Source: Chloroflexota bacterium | GTDB lineage: Bacteria; Chloroflexota; Anaerolineae; B4-G1 | Direction of reading: 5' to 3' | NCBI GenBank assembly: GCA_024232355.1 | Contig: JAAEPW010000061.1 | Span: 1-56,541, forward strand | DNA length: 56,541 bases | Part shown: piece by piece, positions 36,212 to 44,439 of the stretch | How the letters are laid out: each line of letters begins with the position of its first letter | Position numbering within the stretch: the stretch's first letter is position 1 | Notes under the pieces: generated by a model | Told to the model about the DNA's origin: nothing | Seen by the model: only the letters and a program-made list of their open reading frames with translations | Database searches by the model: none | Program-made: the position numbers and the translations under genes

Positions 36212-37060
36212 TCAACGCGCGAGCACCTCGTCCACTCCCGGCAGCGGTGTGCGCAAAAGTGATCGAGCACGGGAGCAATCCAGCGTACAGTCGAGGGAAC
36301 GGCCGGGAGCGACCTTGCGGCTGAGGGTGGGAATGGTGGGGCTGGGGTCTATGCCGTGGAAGCGCAGCAATCGAACGCCAAACTCGTGGCGGGAGAGGGT
36401 TTGCGCGCCAGCGATGTGCAACACGCCGGTGTAACTCGTCCCTGCCAGTTCGATCACCGCCGCCGCCAGGCTCTCCACCCAGATGGGGCAGCGCAACTCG
36501 TCGGTAAAGAGGCGCACGGGCTGGCCGGTTTCCAAATTGTCTATCATCCAACTCGTATGCTTTCCAATGTGCGGACGCCAGCCATAGATGAGCGAGGTAC
36601 GCGCGATGACGGCCTCGGCACCGGAAGCGTGTACCTCGCTCTCGGCCAGTGCCTTGCTGCGCCCGTAGGGGCTGATGGGCGTGGGCGGATCTTGCTCGAC
36701 GTAATTGCCCTTTTCACCGTCGAAAATCACGTCGGAGGACAGGTGGATCAGGCGTGCGCCACAGGCCGCCGCTGCACGGGCGATGTGGCGGGTGCCAGTC
36801 GCGTTGGTCGCTTCAAAGTCGGTGCTGTAGCCGGGGTTGCAGGCTGCGGTATGGATGATGGCCGTTGGGCGTACCTCGTCCACCAGGGCTGTCACTGCTG
36901 CCTCATCCCGCAGATCCAGCCGACGCCACGTCGCGCTGGGTTCGTCCGTTGGGCGGGTCAGGTAGGTGGCGGTCACATCCCAGTCGGTGTGCGCCAGCCG
37001 CACGACCCAGTCCCCCAGGTAGCCGCTGCCGCCGGTGATTAATATTTTGGGTTTGTTCAT
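36212..37060 (-). CDS. RmlD-like sugar-nucleotide reductase (extended SDR)
   Basis: This 282-residue protein is of the dTDP-4-dehydrorhamnose reductase (RmlD/RfbD) group. It shows the NAD(P)-binding ITGGSGYLG start, IHTAACNPG, HLSSDVIFDGEKG, the catalytic YGRSK in SPYGRSKALAES, and ARTSLIYGW. It would reduce a 4-keto sugar nucleotide, but some relatives have other substrates and no rmlA, rmlB or rmlC is nearby. It is upstream of the PLC-like gene and galE on the same strand. A remnant acetyltransferase frame abuts its start. Confidence 0.78.
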   Translation of the reverse strand: MNKPKILITGGSGYLGDWVVRLAHTDWDVTATYLTRPTDEPSATWRRLDLRDEAAVTALVDEVRPTAIIHTAACNPGYSTDFEATNATGTRHIARAAAACGARLIHLSSDVIFDGEKGNYVEQDPPTPISPYGRSKALAESEVHASGAEAVIARTSLIYGWRPHIGKHTSWMIDNLETGQPVRLFTDELRCPIWVESLAAAVIELAGTSYTGVLHIAGAQTLSRHEFGVRLLRFHGIDPSPTIPTLSRKVAPGRSLDCTLDCSRARSLLRTPLPGVDEVLAR

Positions 37061-37061
37061 T

Positions 37062-37283
37062 CTACAGATCTCTAAACACCTCGTACCAGCTCTTGAACCC
37101 CTGTCCAGTATAAAACCTGAGAATACCTTGGATGTCTTTTGAGGCAGAATACACCCAGGCTTGCTTCAACCCCATCTCTTCAAGTGTACTTTGATTCAAA
37201 ACATCTCGCAAATACAACACAAGGGCCACGATAGCGGTGTTGGCTGTATGCATTGGTTGGCAACTCTTTACCATACGATTCAC
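37062..37283 (-). pseudogene. C-terminal remnant of a GNAT acetyltransferase
   Basis: This 73-residue frame ends in a stretch typical of the last part of a GNAT fold, GLKQAWVYSASKDIQG then LRFYTGQGFKSWYE. The acetyl-CoA-binding motif A and the preceding strands are missing. The N-terminal part reads as unrelated filler. It is therefore probably a decayed gene, squeezed between the RmlD-like gene and the M64-like gene. Confidence 0.5.
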
Positions 37284-37298
37284 TCTCTCGAAACTCTG

Positions 37299-40241
37299 CT
37301 ACGGACCCGAGGTCCTGAGCACTATTGACAGATAGATCCGTTGTTTCTCGATTTCGATAGTATGCGTGTCGCTCACCGGCACACCTGCCACATTTGTGGC
37401 AGTGACGACTATTGTCTGTGAGCCAATCGTTGCCCAGGTAAAAGTCACCCTGTCTGTGCCTTGACCGCTTTCTGGCACGGGTGACCAGGTGTAAGAGATC
37501 GGCAATGTGGCTGTTGGTGGAACAACCATGGCCGTGAAAACGTCGGTCGTGTCGATCACGCCCGTCTCCGGCCCACTGATCGCTACGTCGGCCAGCGGAA
37601 CATTGACCACAATCGTGTGCGTGTCGCTCACCGGTACATTTGCCGCATTTGTGGCAGTGACGACTATTGTCTGTGGGCCAGTCATTGCCCAGGTAAAAGT
37701 CACTTTTGCCGTGCCTTGACCGATTTCCGGCACGGGTGACCAAGTATAAGTGATCGGCAATGTGGCTGTTGGTGGAACGACCGTGGTCGTGAAAACACCA
37801 GTCGTGTCGACCAAGCCCGTCTCCGGCCCGTTGATTGCTACGTCAGCCAGCGGAACATTGACCACAATCGTGTGCGTGTCGCTCACCGGTACACCTGCCG
37901 CGTTTGTGGCGGTAACGGCTATTGTCTGTGGGCCAGTCATTGCCCAGGTAAAAGTCACTCTCGCCGTGCCTTGACCAATTTCCGGCACAGGCGACCAGGT
38001 ATAAGTGATCGGCAATGTGACTGTTGGTGGAACGACCGCGGCCGTGAAAACGTCGGTCGTGTTGACCAAGCCCATCTCCGGCCCGCTAATCATTACGTCA
38101 GTTGGGGGTTGTACATTGAGGGTTATAGCATGGGTGCCAGTGACCGTGCCTCCGGCGTTCAAAGCTGTAACAGTGATGGATTGGCGCCCAGGTATGATCC
38201 AGGTAAAGACGACAGTGTCACTCAGATCACTCGTATTTGTCACGGGAGACTGTCCTGTAGCCTGCCAGACGTAGGTAATGGGTATCGTCGTTGTTGGATT
38301 GACAGTGGCAGTGAAAGCATAGTCAACGTAGACCGTGCCTGTCACCGAGGAACTGATGGCTACCGTAGAAGGTGCAGCGTTAACATTGACAGTCCATATG
38401 TGGTTACTTTGCAGCAAAGTACCTGCCATCGCGGGATGGACGAGGGGGGTCATATCTTGGACCAGTAGCTGGATTTCAACGTTGTTGCCCACATCTGAAA
38501 TAACTGGTGTGTAAGTAAAGGTATCGGTATCTGTAATGGGGTCTGGGACACCATTCACCATCCATTGAATACTTGCCGGTGGGCCACCGATAGGCTGCAA
38601 TATATCCGCCCCAAAAATCTGGTTGCCCGGATACCACAGAGTGATCGTATCGGTCGTGGGGGCAGGAGAACCTGGTTCAATCAAACTGATGCCGGAGGAA
38701 GGGACACCCCAACCACCGCCGTACAATGTTAGCACATAGGCTTGGCTGGGAACCTGGCAATAGGGCGCACCCAGGGAGCGCATGATACAGTTTTGGCCGG
38801 AGCGATATATGTCAGTTGTTAGGTAGCGTGCACCTTCAAAGAGACCAACGACGTCGGCAAACGACGGATCAAACTCTGGCTCAGTGGGAATCGGTGTGCT
38901 CGGGCTGATCCATGGGCTCCATTTGATCGAACTGCGCGTTACCACATCTGTCACATTGGCTTCACAGGGCGAATCACTGATATCGCTGCACGCGGGATAA
39001 CCGGGGTATGGAGACTCGTACTCATCAGCCAGACCCACGAATGAATGACCCAACTCGTGTTGGGCAATCTGTGGAGCGCTGCTATGTGCTGAGACAACCG
39101 CGAAATACCCGCCAGCACCCCCATACGTCGGATCGTTGACGATGACCAGGATTTCATCCCAGTCTGGTACAGCCGCCGCGGCAGCAAATACTTTGGCATA
39201 ATCTACCGTCAAAAGTCGATGGATGTTACTGGTGCAAAACCTGGCATCAAAGGCAGTGTCGACAAAGGTACCTTGAAGTGGATCGGATAACATTGTGGGA
39301 TCAGCACAGCAAGATGTATCTGAACAACCTGCCTGATAGGGGGGATGGTCAGCCCCAGCCTGGGCTGAAGAAACATAAAGCGAATGGGTGATGACATAGT
39401 TGCTGTACTCGGCGTATGGCGAGATACCAAAAAGGTCTGCGGCAACGCTCGCTGCGTCGTTTGCGAATTTAGTTTGTAGAGTTGCCGTGTAGCCATCTCC
39501 CAAGATGAGCAAGTCTACCCGATTGGCCGAAGAGCCGCTTGACTGGCCAGAGTAAAGTTGTGTTGTTGGTTCAATATGAATCTTGGGGGTGTCCCGTGAC
39601 AATTTCTCTAGATCAAACCTAGCGCTGGTTTTCGCCCGGCTGGCTCTCATCGCGAGCGATGTATCCGCGATAACCGGCACACGCACGACAAAGATTGGTC
39701 GCTCCAGGGGAAAAAAGTGCCCATCAATAGGCGCTTGCGCCGTCATAGGCCCTTTAGCGTGGAACTCGCCGCGCAACCAGCGCGGCACTTGAACGACGTT
39801 TTGATAAACAGTCCTCCCCTGGCTGGATTCCAGCGTAATCTCAAGTTGCCGGATATCTCGCCTAGGTTCTTGCAGTCGCTTGGCGATATCCTGGTTACTG
39901 AGTGTGTTCAAAGCTGCACTTGACTGTACCAGCTTATACTCTAGCGGATGGATGCTGCCGTCAGGCCACATTTCAAAGATAATGTAATGGGTCAGATGCG
40001 CATTCTGGCTATGGGGGGAATTGGGGCGGTTGTCAGAAAACCACGGTGTATTGAGAGCAAGCTCGACCGGTGATGAGTGACGAGTCATCATAGAACTCGC
40101 CTGTGGTATACCTTGTGGGCCTGTGCTCGCTCCTGCGTGTGTCTGATTCATCCCGGACAGCAAGAGTAGCACACTTGACAATGCCAAACCGACCGTAAAT
40201 GTGAGAATTGCTGACCATCGCGTGCACCGTTTGATACTCAT
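37299..40241 (-). CDS. Secreted M64-like metalloprotease with PKD-like repeats
   Basis: This 980-residue protein has a signal peptide (hydrophobic stretch about residues 12-30) and an N-terminal domain of about 200 residues. A peptidase of the M64 (IgA peptidase) type follows, with the zinc motif QHELGHSFVGLADEY near residue 394 and the LLILGDGYTATLQ segment upstream of it. After a bridging Ig-like domain come four PKD-like repeats, three of them nearly identical (255 bases each in DNA). The protein ends in RIYLSIVLRTSGP. It should degrade protein outside the cell. AAGGAGA sets the start at 40241. It directly borders the mobile element on its upstream side. Confidence 0.8.
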   Translation of the reverse strand: MSIKRCTRWSAILTFTVGLALSSVLLLLSGMNQTHAGASTGPQGIPQASSMMTRHSSPVELALNTPWFSDNRPNSPHSQNAHLTHYIIFEMWPDGSIHPLEYKLVQSSAALNTLSNQDIAKRLQEPRRDIRQLEITLESSQGRTVYQNVVQVPRWLRGEFHAKGPMTAQAPIDGHFFPLERPIFVVRVPVIADTSLAMRASRAKTSARFDLEKLSRDTPKIHIEPTTQLYSGQSSGSSANRVDLLILGDGYTATLQTKFANDAASVAADLFGISPYAEYSNYVITHSLYVSSAQAGADHPPYQAGCSDTSCCADPTMLSDPLQGTFVDTAFDARFCTSNIHRLLTVDYAKVFAAAAAVPDWDEILVIVNDPTYGGAGGYFAVVSAHSSAPQIAQHELGHSFVGLADEYESPYPGYPACSDISDSPCEANVTDVVTRSSIKWSPWISPSTPIPTEPEFDPSFADVVGLFEGARYLTTDIYRSGQNCIMRSLGAPYCQVPSQAYVLTLYGGGWGVPSSGISLIEPGSPAPTTDTITLWYPGNQIFGADILQPIGGPPASIQWMVNGVPDPITDTDTFTYTPVISDVGNNVEIQLLVQDMTPLVHPAMAGTLLQSNHIWTVNVNAAPSTVAISSSVTGTVYVDYAFTATVNPTTTIPITYVWQATGQSPVTNTSDLSDTVVFTWIIPGRQSITVTALNAGGTVTGTHAITLNVQPPTDVMISGPEMGLVNTTDVFTAAVVPPTVTLPITYTWSPVPEIGQGTARVTFTWAMTGPQTIAVTATNAAGVPVSDTHTIVVNVPLADVAINGPETGLVDTTGVFTTTVVPPTATLPITYTWSPVPEIGQGTAKVTFTWAMTGPQTIVVTATNAANVPVSDTHTIVVNVPLADVAISGPETGVIDTTDVFTAMVVPPTATLPISYTWSPVPESGQGTDRVTFTWATIGSQTIVVTATNVAGVPVSDTHTIEIEKQRIYLSIVLRTSGP
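37340..38110. repeat. Three 255-bp near-identical tandem repeats
   Basis: Equivalent bases recur at 37561, 37816 and 38071, a period of exactly 255 bases (85 residues). Each unit encodes a PKD-like domain with the TLPITYTWSPVPE core. A fourth, more diverged unit continues to about 38350. The high DNA similarity implies recent duplication or gene conversion, and copy number may vary between strains. Confidence 0.8.
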
Positions 40242-40363
40242 TGTTCTTTCTCCTTTTGTGGCATATAAACGTATATCGCAAAATTTGCTGACGGGTACGA
40301 CAGTTGTGCCGCCAAACTTGTGATGGCGACCATCTATGGCCTCGATTGCATCTAACACGTACT
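40242..40363. other. Probable junction between host DNA and the mobile element
   Basis: This 122-base gap lies between the start of the host-type M64-like gene and the stop of the serine recombinase. Large serine recombinases commonly sit next to one attachment site, so attL or attR is likely here. I could not identify the core, because the other end of the element is outside the window. No gene is visible. Confidence 0.4.
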
Positions 40364-42034
40364 TTACACCATTGATTCTGCTTCGTCAAGTAGTCCAGTA
40401 AATAGAAAACGCTCCCGCTGGATTCGGTAATCCTCCAAGTCAAAACTCGCAGCCTCGCTACCATCGAGCAGCCCCTCGATCTTGATCAATCCACTGGGGT
40501 GGATCTCCACACGGTCAACCAGGGCTCGAATAATTTCCTGCCGTTTTTTGAGAATCGCTCGCTGTTTCTCTGGCTCCAGCTTTTTCAAGTCCTTTGGATC
40601 TATGTCGATCTCCGGCAACGCGGTATGAATCTGAGCCAACAACTGGTCTGCGTAGTTTAGGCTGGCTTGGGTTGCTTCCTGATTATCGCGCAAATCTAAC
40701 AAACGTTCAAGCTCACTCTGCCAGTACAGTTGCGCTTCCTTTGTCTCATTCATTCTAACATCAAACTCTAGTTCTGTAATCTTGTCCCTCGCTGCCTGCC
40801 GCTGATAGAATGTGCGCTCCAGGTCCACCTCCTCAAGTTTCCTTCGAATATGCGCTATATCGCCATCTACGCTCTCACCCTGCGCCTGTAACTCAGACTG
40901 GCGCTCCATTACTTGCTCGCGGATCAACTCCGGTTGCTTAATTCCCGAGTCCACAACTCGCCGCCATACTTCCCAATCCACCGCGGGACCAGATTTGCTT
41001 ATCGGACGAGGATGTTCCTCATCTGGAAATTTCATACCCACTACGCAAGCATACGCGAATCTAGCAAGACGCTGTTGTTTGATAACCATAGCTGCCCCAT
41101 CGTGCCCACAAAACGCCAGCCCCTGCAACAAGTAGATACCCTTGGTTTTGCGCGGACTCAACCGCTTGTTTCTTTCGATGCGTGCCTGGTTCCTCTCCCA
41201 TAGCGCACGCTCGATGATAGGCGGCACATTTATGCTGATGCTGGTCCCGTCCCTAAAGTTCCAGGTTGCGATGCCTGTGCAATCCTCATCCCGCAAGATA
41301 GAGTACACGATTGACTCGTTCCACTGATGATAGCGAAATTTACCTTTCTTCTGTGGCGCTTCCCTCTTTACCAATCGTCTGCGTATTTCCCGTACACCCA
41401 CACCCGAATCGAACCAGCGATGAATCTGGAGGACCCATTCCGCTTCAGTTTCCTCGATTTCGATGATGCGCCCACGTGGACCTTTGCTGGTCTTGTACCC
41501 GTAGCGAGTGTAGGAGCCTGGCCAGTATCCTTGATTGAGGGTTGCAGTTTTGCCCATTCTGGTACGCTCTGCCCGGCGTTTGTTCTCCTCCCTCCAGATC
41601 GCGGCCTTAATTGCAAGGGTAAAGCAGTCTAGAGTTGCTCCAGTTGCGTCTCTCAGTTCAATCTTGTTTTTGCCATTCCGTGCTATGTCCCCAATATCAA
41701 GCGCATCTTCCACAACCACAGCTACACGGGGATGTCTTACAAGTCTATCATCGCGCCAGTAGAGAATTATATCAGCGTCCCCCGTCTTGACCACTTCCAG
41801 CATCTTGAGAAATTGCGGACGGTCGGCTCTTTCCCCCGATGGGTTGACCATCTTGCCTTTATTCGGCGCTTTTGTGGCTCTGTAGTATTTCCGGTCCACG
41901 AACTCACCAGTTATATTCCAACCGTTGCGCTCGCACAGTTCGTGCATATCCTTTAGTTGTTGGTCAATACTGACTTTGTCTTCCGTGTCTTGTATCTTGG
42001 GGTCGCTTACTCTCGCATAAAGTACAACATTCAT
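40364..42034 (-). CDS. Large serine recombinase (integrase)
   Basis: This 556-residue protein has the serine resolvase N-terminal domain with the nucleophile in YARVSDPKIQ (residue about 9), QQLKDMHELCE, and an arginine-rich IILYWRDDRLVRHPR. A recombinase DNA-binding domain follows (YGYKTSKGPRGR, IYSILRDEDCTG-like), then a zinc-ribbon-like segment and a long coiled coil (about 390-490). The usual four-Cys ribbon seems reduced (FCGHDGAAM, YACVVG). It would integrate and excise the element at att sites. GGAGC precedes the ATG at 42034; a start 18 bases earlier is possible. A large nested dyad lies just upstream. Confidence 0.88.
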   Translation of the reverse strand: MNVVLYARVSDPKIQDTEDKVSIDQQLKDMHELCERNGWNITGEFVDRKYYRATKAPNKGKMVNPSGERADRPQFLKMLEVVKTGDADIILYWRDDRLVRHPRVAVVVEDALDIGDIARNGKNKIELRDATGATLDCFTLAIKAAIWREENKRRAERTRMGKTATLNQGYWPGSYTRYGYKTSKGPRGRIIEIEETEAEWVLQIHRWFDSGVGVREIRRRLVKREAPQKKGKFRYHQWNESIVYSILRDEDCTGIATWNFRDGTSISINVPPIIERALWERNQARIERNKRLSPRKTKGIYLLQGLAFCGHDGAAMVIKQQRLARFAYACVVGMKFPDEEHPRPISKSGPAVDWEVWRRVVDSGIKQPELIREQVMERQSELQAQGESVDGDIAHIRRKLEEVDLERTFYQRQAARDKITELEFDVRMNETKEAQLYWQSELERLLDLRDNQEATQASLNYADQLLAQIHTALPEIDIDPKDLKKLEPEKQRAILKKRQEIIRALVDRVEIHPSGLIKIEGLLDGSEAASFDLEDYRIQRERFLFTGLLDEAESMV

Positions 42035-42056
42035 CGTTTTTGCTCCTTTCATCGTG

Positions 42057-42115
42057 GTACTACTGTACTCAATCCTATGTACCAGCCTCAGTACATAGGT
42101 CTGGTACAGTAGTAC
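42057..42115. promoter_or_regulatory. Nested 59-bp perfect dyad upstream of the recombinase gene
   Basis: Outer arms GTACTACTGTAC (42057-42068) and GTACAGTAGTAC (42104-42115) are perfect inverses. Inner arms CCTATGTAC (42074-42082) and GTACATAGG (42091-42099) are too. The dyad spans the last codons of the FtsK-like gene and the recombinase leader. It could be a recombinase or regulator binding site, or a strong RNA stem that limits readthrough into the recombinase. Confidence 0.6.
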
Positions 42116-43976
42116 AACCCTCTAATGCCTCTGTAATTAGCCTGTGAGCCTTTCCACCGGCATAACCAAAAACTTCTAGTCCAATCTGGCGCTTGCTTAA
42201 CCCTTGCTCTGCCAGTTCCCTGATGAGTTGTGTCTGCTCATCCCCCAAGCCCTCACCATCTACTTGAGGCATCGCGTGGCGCGGACCGCCGTTGTGGGTC
42301 GCCGTGATGATGTCCTGGTAGGAGATCAATGGCGCTTGCAGCTTTATCATCTCTCGACCTGGGATGATCGCCAGCGCCCGGCCAGCCGCGTCGAGTAGTT
42401 CTGCTCCGTTGCGTTGCAAAAGCACTCTTGATTGACTTGCTGACATTGCCTTGAACTGGAACCGGCTTGCGAGTTGGTTGCGGATCGCAGTATCCAGGCT
42501 GGACGCTTTCCAGTCCTGCCCCCCCAATACGCACCAAAGGCCATACTTTCGCGCTCGCAGGACAAGCATGCGAATTGCGTTCTCTACGCTTTTGTCAGCA
42601 AGCAGTGCGGTGGCCTCATCTACCAGGCAGATCAACGGAGCAAGGGGATCGCTGGCCTTGGCGTTGTATGTCTTGAGACTGTCTACACCGGGAAAGTCTG
42701 CGTAGAGCGCCTTGCGTCTGTTCATCTCTACCATTAGTTCCTGAAAGATCGCCAGGGCGTTTTGCTCTGTGTCAGCAACAGGGTAGAGCAACCGGCTGCA
42801 CTCTGCGAATGGCGCAAAAGTCGCCCCCTCCAGGTCCACGAGCGCCAACTCTACCGGCTCCACTGATTGGGCCAATTGGAACGCCAGGGATCGCAAGAAC
42901 ACTGACTTGCCCCACCCGCTTGAGCCACCCACCGCAACGTGTACCAATTGCCCCATATCAGCCTTGATTACTTCACACTGCCCGTTCTCTCTGACAGTGA
43001 CGCCAAGAATCAAATCACGGACAGACGGTGGGCCATCGAGGATACCTGATAGTGGTACTCTCGTGGGCCAAACCGGGGCAGGTTGCTGTACCTCCTCCCA
43101 CTGGCTGTTGCCACTTGGTTGTAATGCCGGTTGCCCTGGGCGCATTGTGCGGGGACGAGGGCGACCACCCTTTACCATATCAACAAGCTGACTGCGTTTT
43201 GTCGTGCCGTCTTGTAGTTCTGGCGCGGTCAATAGAGGTTGGCTGACATCTTTGTTGATGACCGTTGCCGCACTCCATCCTCGTACCGGATCATAGATAA
43301 CCAACCCACCCGCACCCGTTATCGCCAACAGCGGGGGATCACCACGCACATCCCGCTTGATTGTCCCAAGTCGGACTTTGGCAATGGGGAGCAGTTGAAA
43401 CAACGCCCACAGAAGCAAGGCAAGACCGGCCAGCATAAACAATACCCATCCAATCATCTTGACCGGCTGTGTGATGCGCTCTGTCTGGTTGCGTCGTGCA
43501 ATGTGCTGGCTCGTTGCCTCGACCACTGTGGCTTGAGCGTTGTTCAAGATCGCTTGGCTCGTTGCGGTCGCCGCTTCTCTGGTTGCTGTGGCGGTGGCGT
43601 TGCGGCTCTCGGCTGTGCTGGTTGCTTGTACTGCCTTTGCCGTTGCTGTTGGTTCGTATGCTTGGGCCGTACTGGTAGCATTGCCATTTGTCACTGCCGC
43701 TGTACTTGTGGCTTGCTGTGCTACGATGGTGGCTTGAGCGTCCATCGCTTGACGGGTGCCTTGCTGCTCAAGCGCCAAGGCGTCAGCCGTGCCTTTGGCC
43801 TGGGCTTCCAGTGCTTGCCGTGTTCCTTGCGCTTCCTCAGTTTCCCGTACAGATAGCGCGTCAGCCATTGCGTACAATTCACCGCTGTACGGCGCTTCTG
43901 TCGTTGTTGGCTGTACGCTGCAAGCCAGCAAGAAAAATGTCAGGATAGTCATTAATGCTGCAAGTCTCTTGTTCAT
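42075..43976 (-). CDS. FtsK/TraB-like DNA translocase with lipoprotein stalk
   Basis: This 633-residue protein has a lipobox near residue 19 (FFLLAC) and an Ala/Thr/Gln-rich stalk of about 140 residues (ATSTAQAYEPTATAKA pattern). One membrane helix (about 173-197) and a linker follow. An FtsK/SpoIIIE ATPase domain then shows Walker A GGSSGWGKSVFLRSL near 349 and Walker B LICLVDEATALL near 455. A C-terminal helix-turn-helix (GLSKRQIGLEVFGYAGGKA) resembles the DNA-reading gamma domain of FtsK/TraB. It probably pumps double-stranded DNA through the membrane. The predicted topology, with a lipidated outer stalk and an inner motor, is unusual. The stop lies inside the nested dyad. Confidence 0.82.
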   Translation of the reverse strand: MNKRLAALMTILTFFLLACSVQPTTTEAPYSGELYAMADALSVRETEEAQGTRQALEAQAKGTADALALEQQGTRQAMDAQATIVAQQATSTAAVTNGNATSTAQAYEPTATAKAVQATSTAESRNATATATREAATATSQAILNNAQATVVEATSQHIARRNQTERITQPVKMIGWVLFMLAGLALLLWALFQLLPIAKVRLGTIKRDVRGDPPLLAITGAGGLVIYDPVRGWSAATVINKDVSQPLLTAPELQDGTTKRSQLVDMVKGGRPRPRTMRPGQPALQPSGNSQWEEVQQPAPVWPTRVPLSGILDGPPSVRDLILGVTVRENGQCEVIKADMGQLVHVAVGGSSGWGKSVFLRSLAFQLAQSVEPVELALVDLEGATFAPFAECSRLLYPVADTEQNALAIFQELMVEMNRRKALYADFPGVDSLKTYNAKASDPLAPLICLVDEATALLADKSVENAIRMLVLRARKYGLWCVLGGQDWKASSLDTAIRNQLASRFQFKAMSASQSRVLLQRNGAELLDAAGRALAIIPGREMIKLQAPLISYQDIITATHNGGPRHAMPQVDGEGLGDEQTQLIRELAEQGLSKRQIGLEVFGYAGGKAHRLITEALEGCTTVPDLCTEAGT

Positions 43977-43977
43977 A

Positions 43978-44439
43978 TCACCAACCCCACTGTGACAGGT
44001 CTATGTTTTCCAAGTCAACTGTGTCCTGTTCGTTGTCTGCGTACCAGATCACCGGTTCTTGTGCTGCTGGCGGCAGTGCCCGGCGTTGCTTTTGCTGAGG
44101 CAGTCGTTTCTCCGTCTGTAAACGCCAGTAGAGAAACCCTGCAACCCCTACCGCGCTTACTGACAGTGTGCCAAGCCCACCGATGCAAAGTAGTGCCCCC
44201 ATAGTACCCATTGATGCTGACTTGGCTGCTTTTGCCGCCTCTGTTGCTGCCTGGGCTGTCTGATAGTTTGCCGCGCTCTGACCGGCTAGGGACAGCGCAC
44301 CCAAAAGACCCAAGATCAGGATTCCGCAAACCAGGAGTAGGAGTGTCAGCTTGCGCCAGAAGCGCATCACCAGGAACAAGAGTGCCACAAACCCAATACC
44401 CACCAGGATGACGAGAATCTCTATAGGTAGCCCGTTCAT
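43978..44439 (-). CDS. Small membrane protein of the transfer module
   Basis: This 153-residue protein has about three membrane helices (IEILVILVGIGFVALLFLV, then LTLLLLVCGILILGLLGAL and a third near residues 90-110). A hydrophilic C terminus follows, ending LENIDLSQWGW. GGGAGGTGACAGC precedes the ATG. It overlaps the membrane/helix-turn-helix gene by four bases (ATGA) and ends one base before the FtsK-like gene, so the three are translationally coupled. It may be part of the DNA-transfer pore, by analogy with small Spd/Tra proteins of AICEs; no homology was established. Confidence 0.65.
   Translation of the reverse strand: MNGLPIEILVILVGIGFVALLFLVMRFWRKLTLLLLVCGILILGLLGALSLAGQSAANYQTAQAATEAAKAAKSASMGTMGALLCIGGLGTLSVSAVGVAGFLYWRLQTEKRLPQQKQRRALPPAAQEPVIWYADNEQDTVDLENIDLSQWGW

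Noticed and set aside
40242..40358. The 39-residue N-terminal extension of the M64-like frame as coding
   Set aside because: The ATG at 40241 has AAGGAGA in front and starts the signal peptide; the extension runs into the presumed attachment region.
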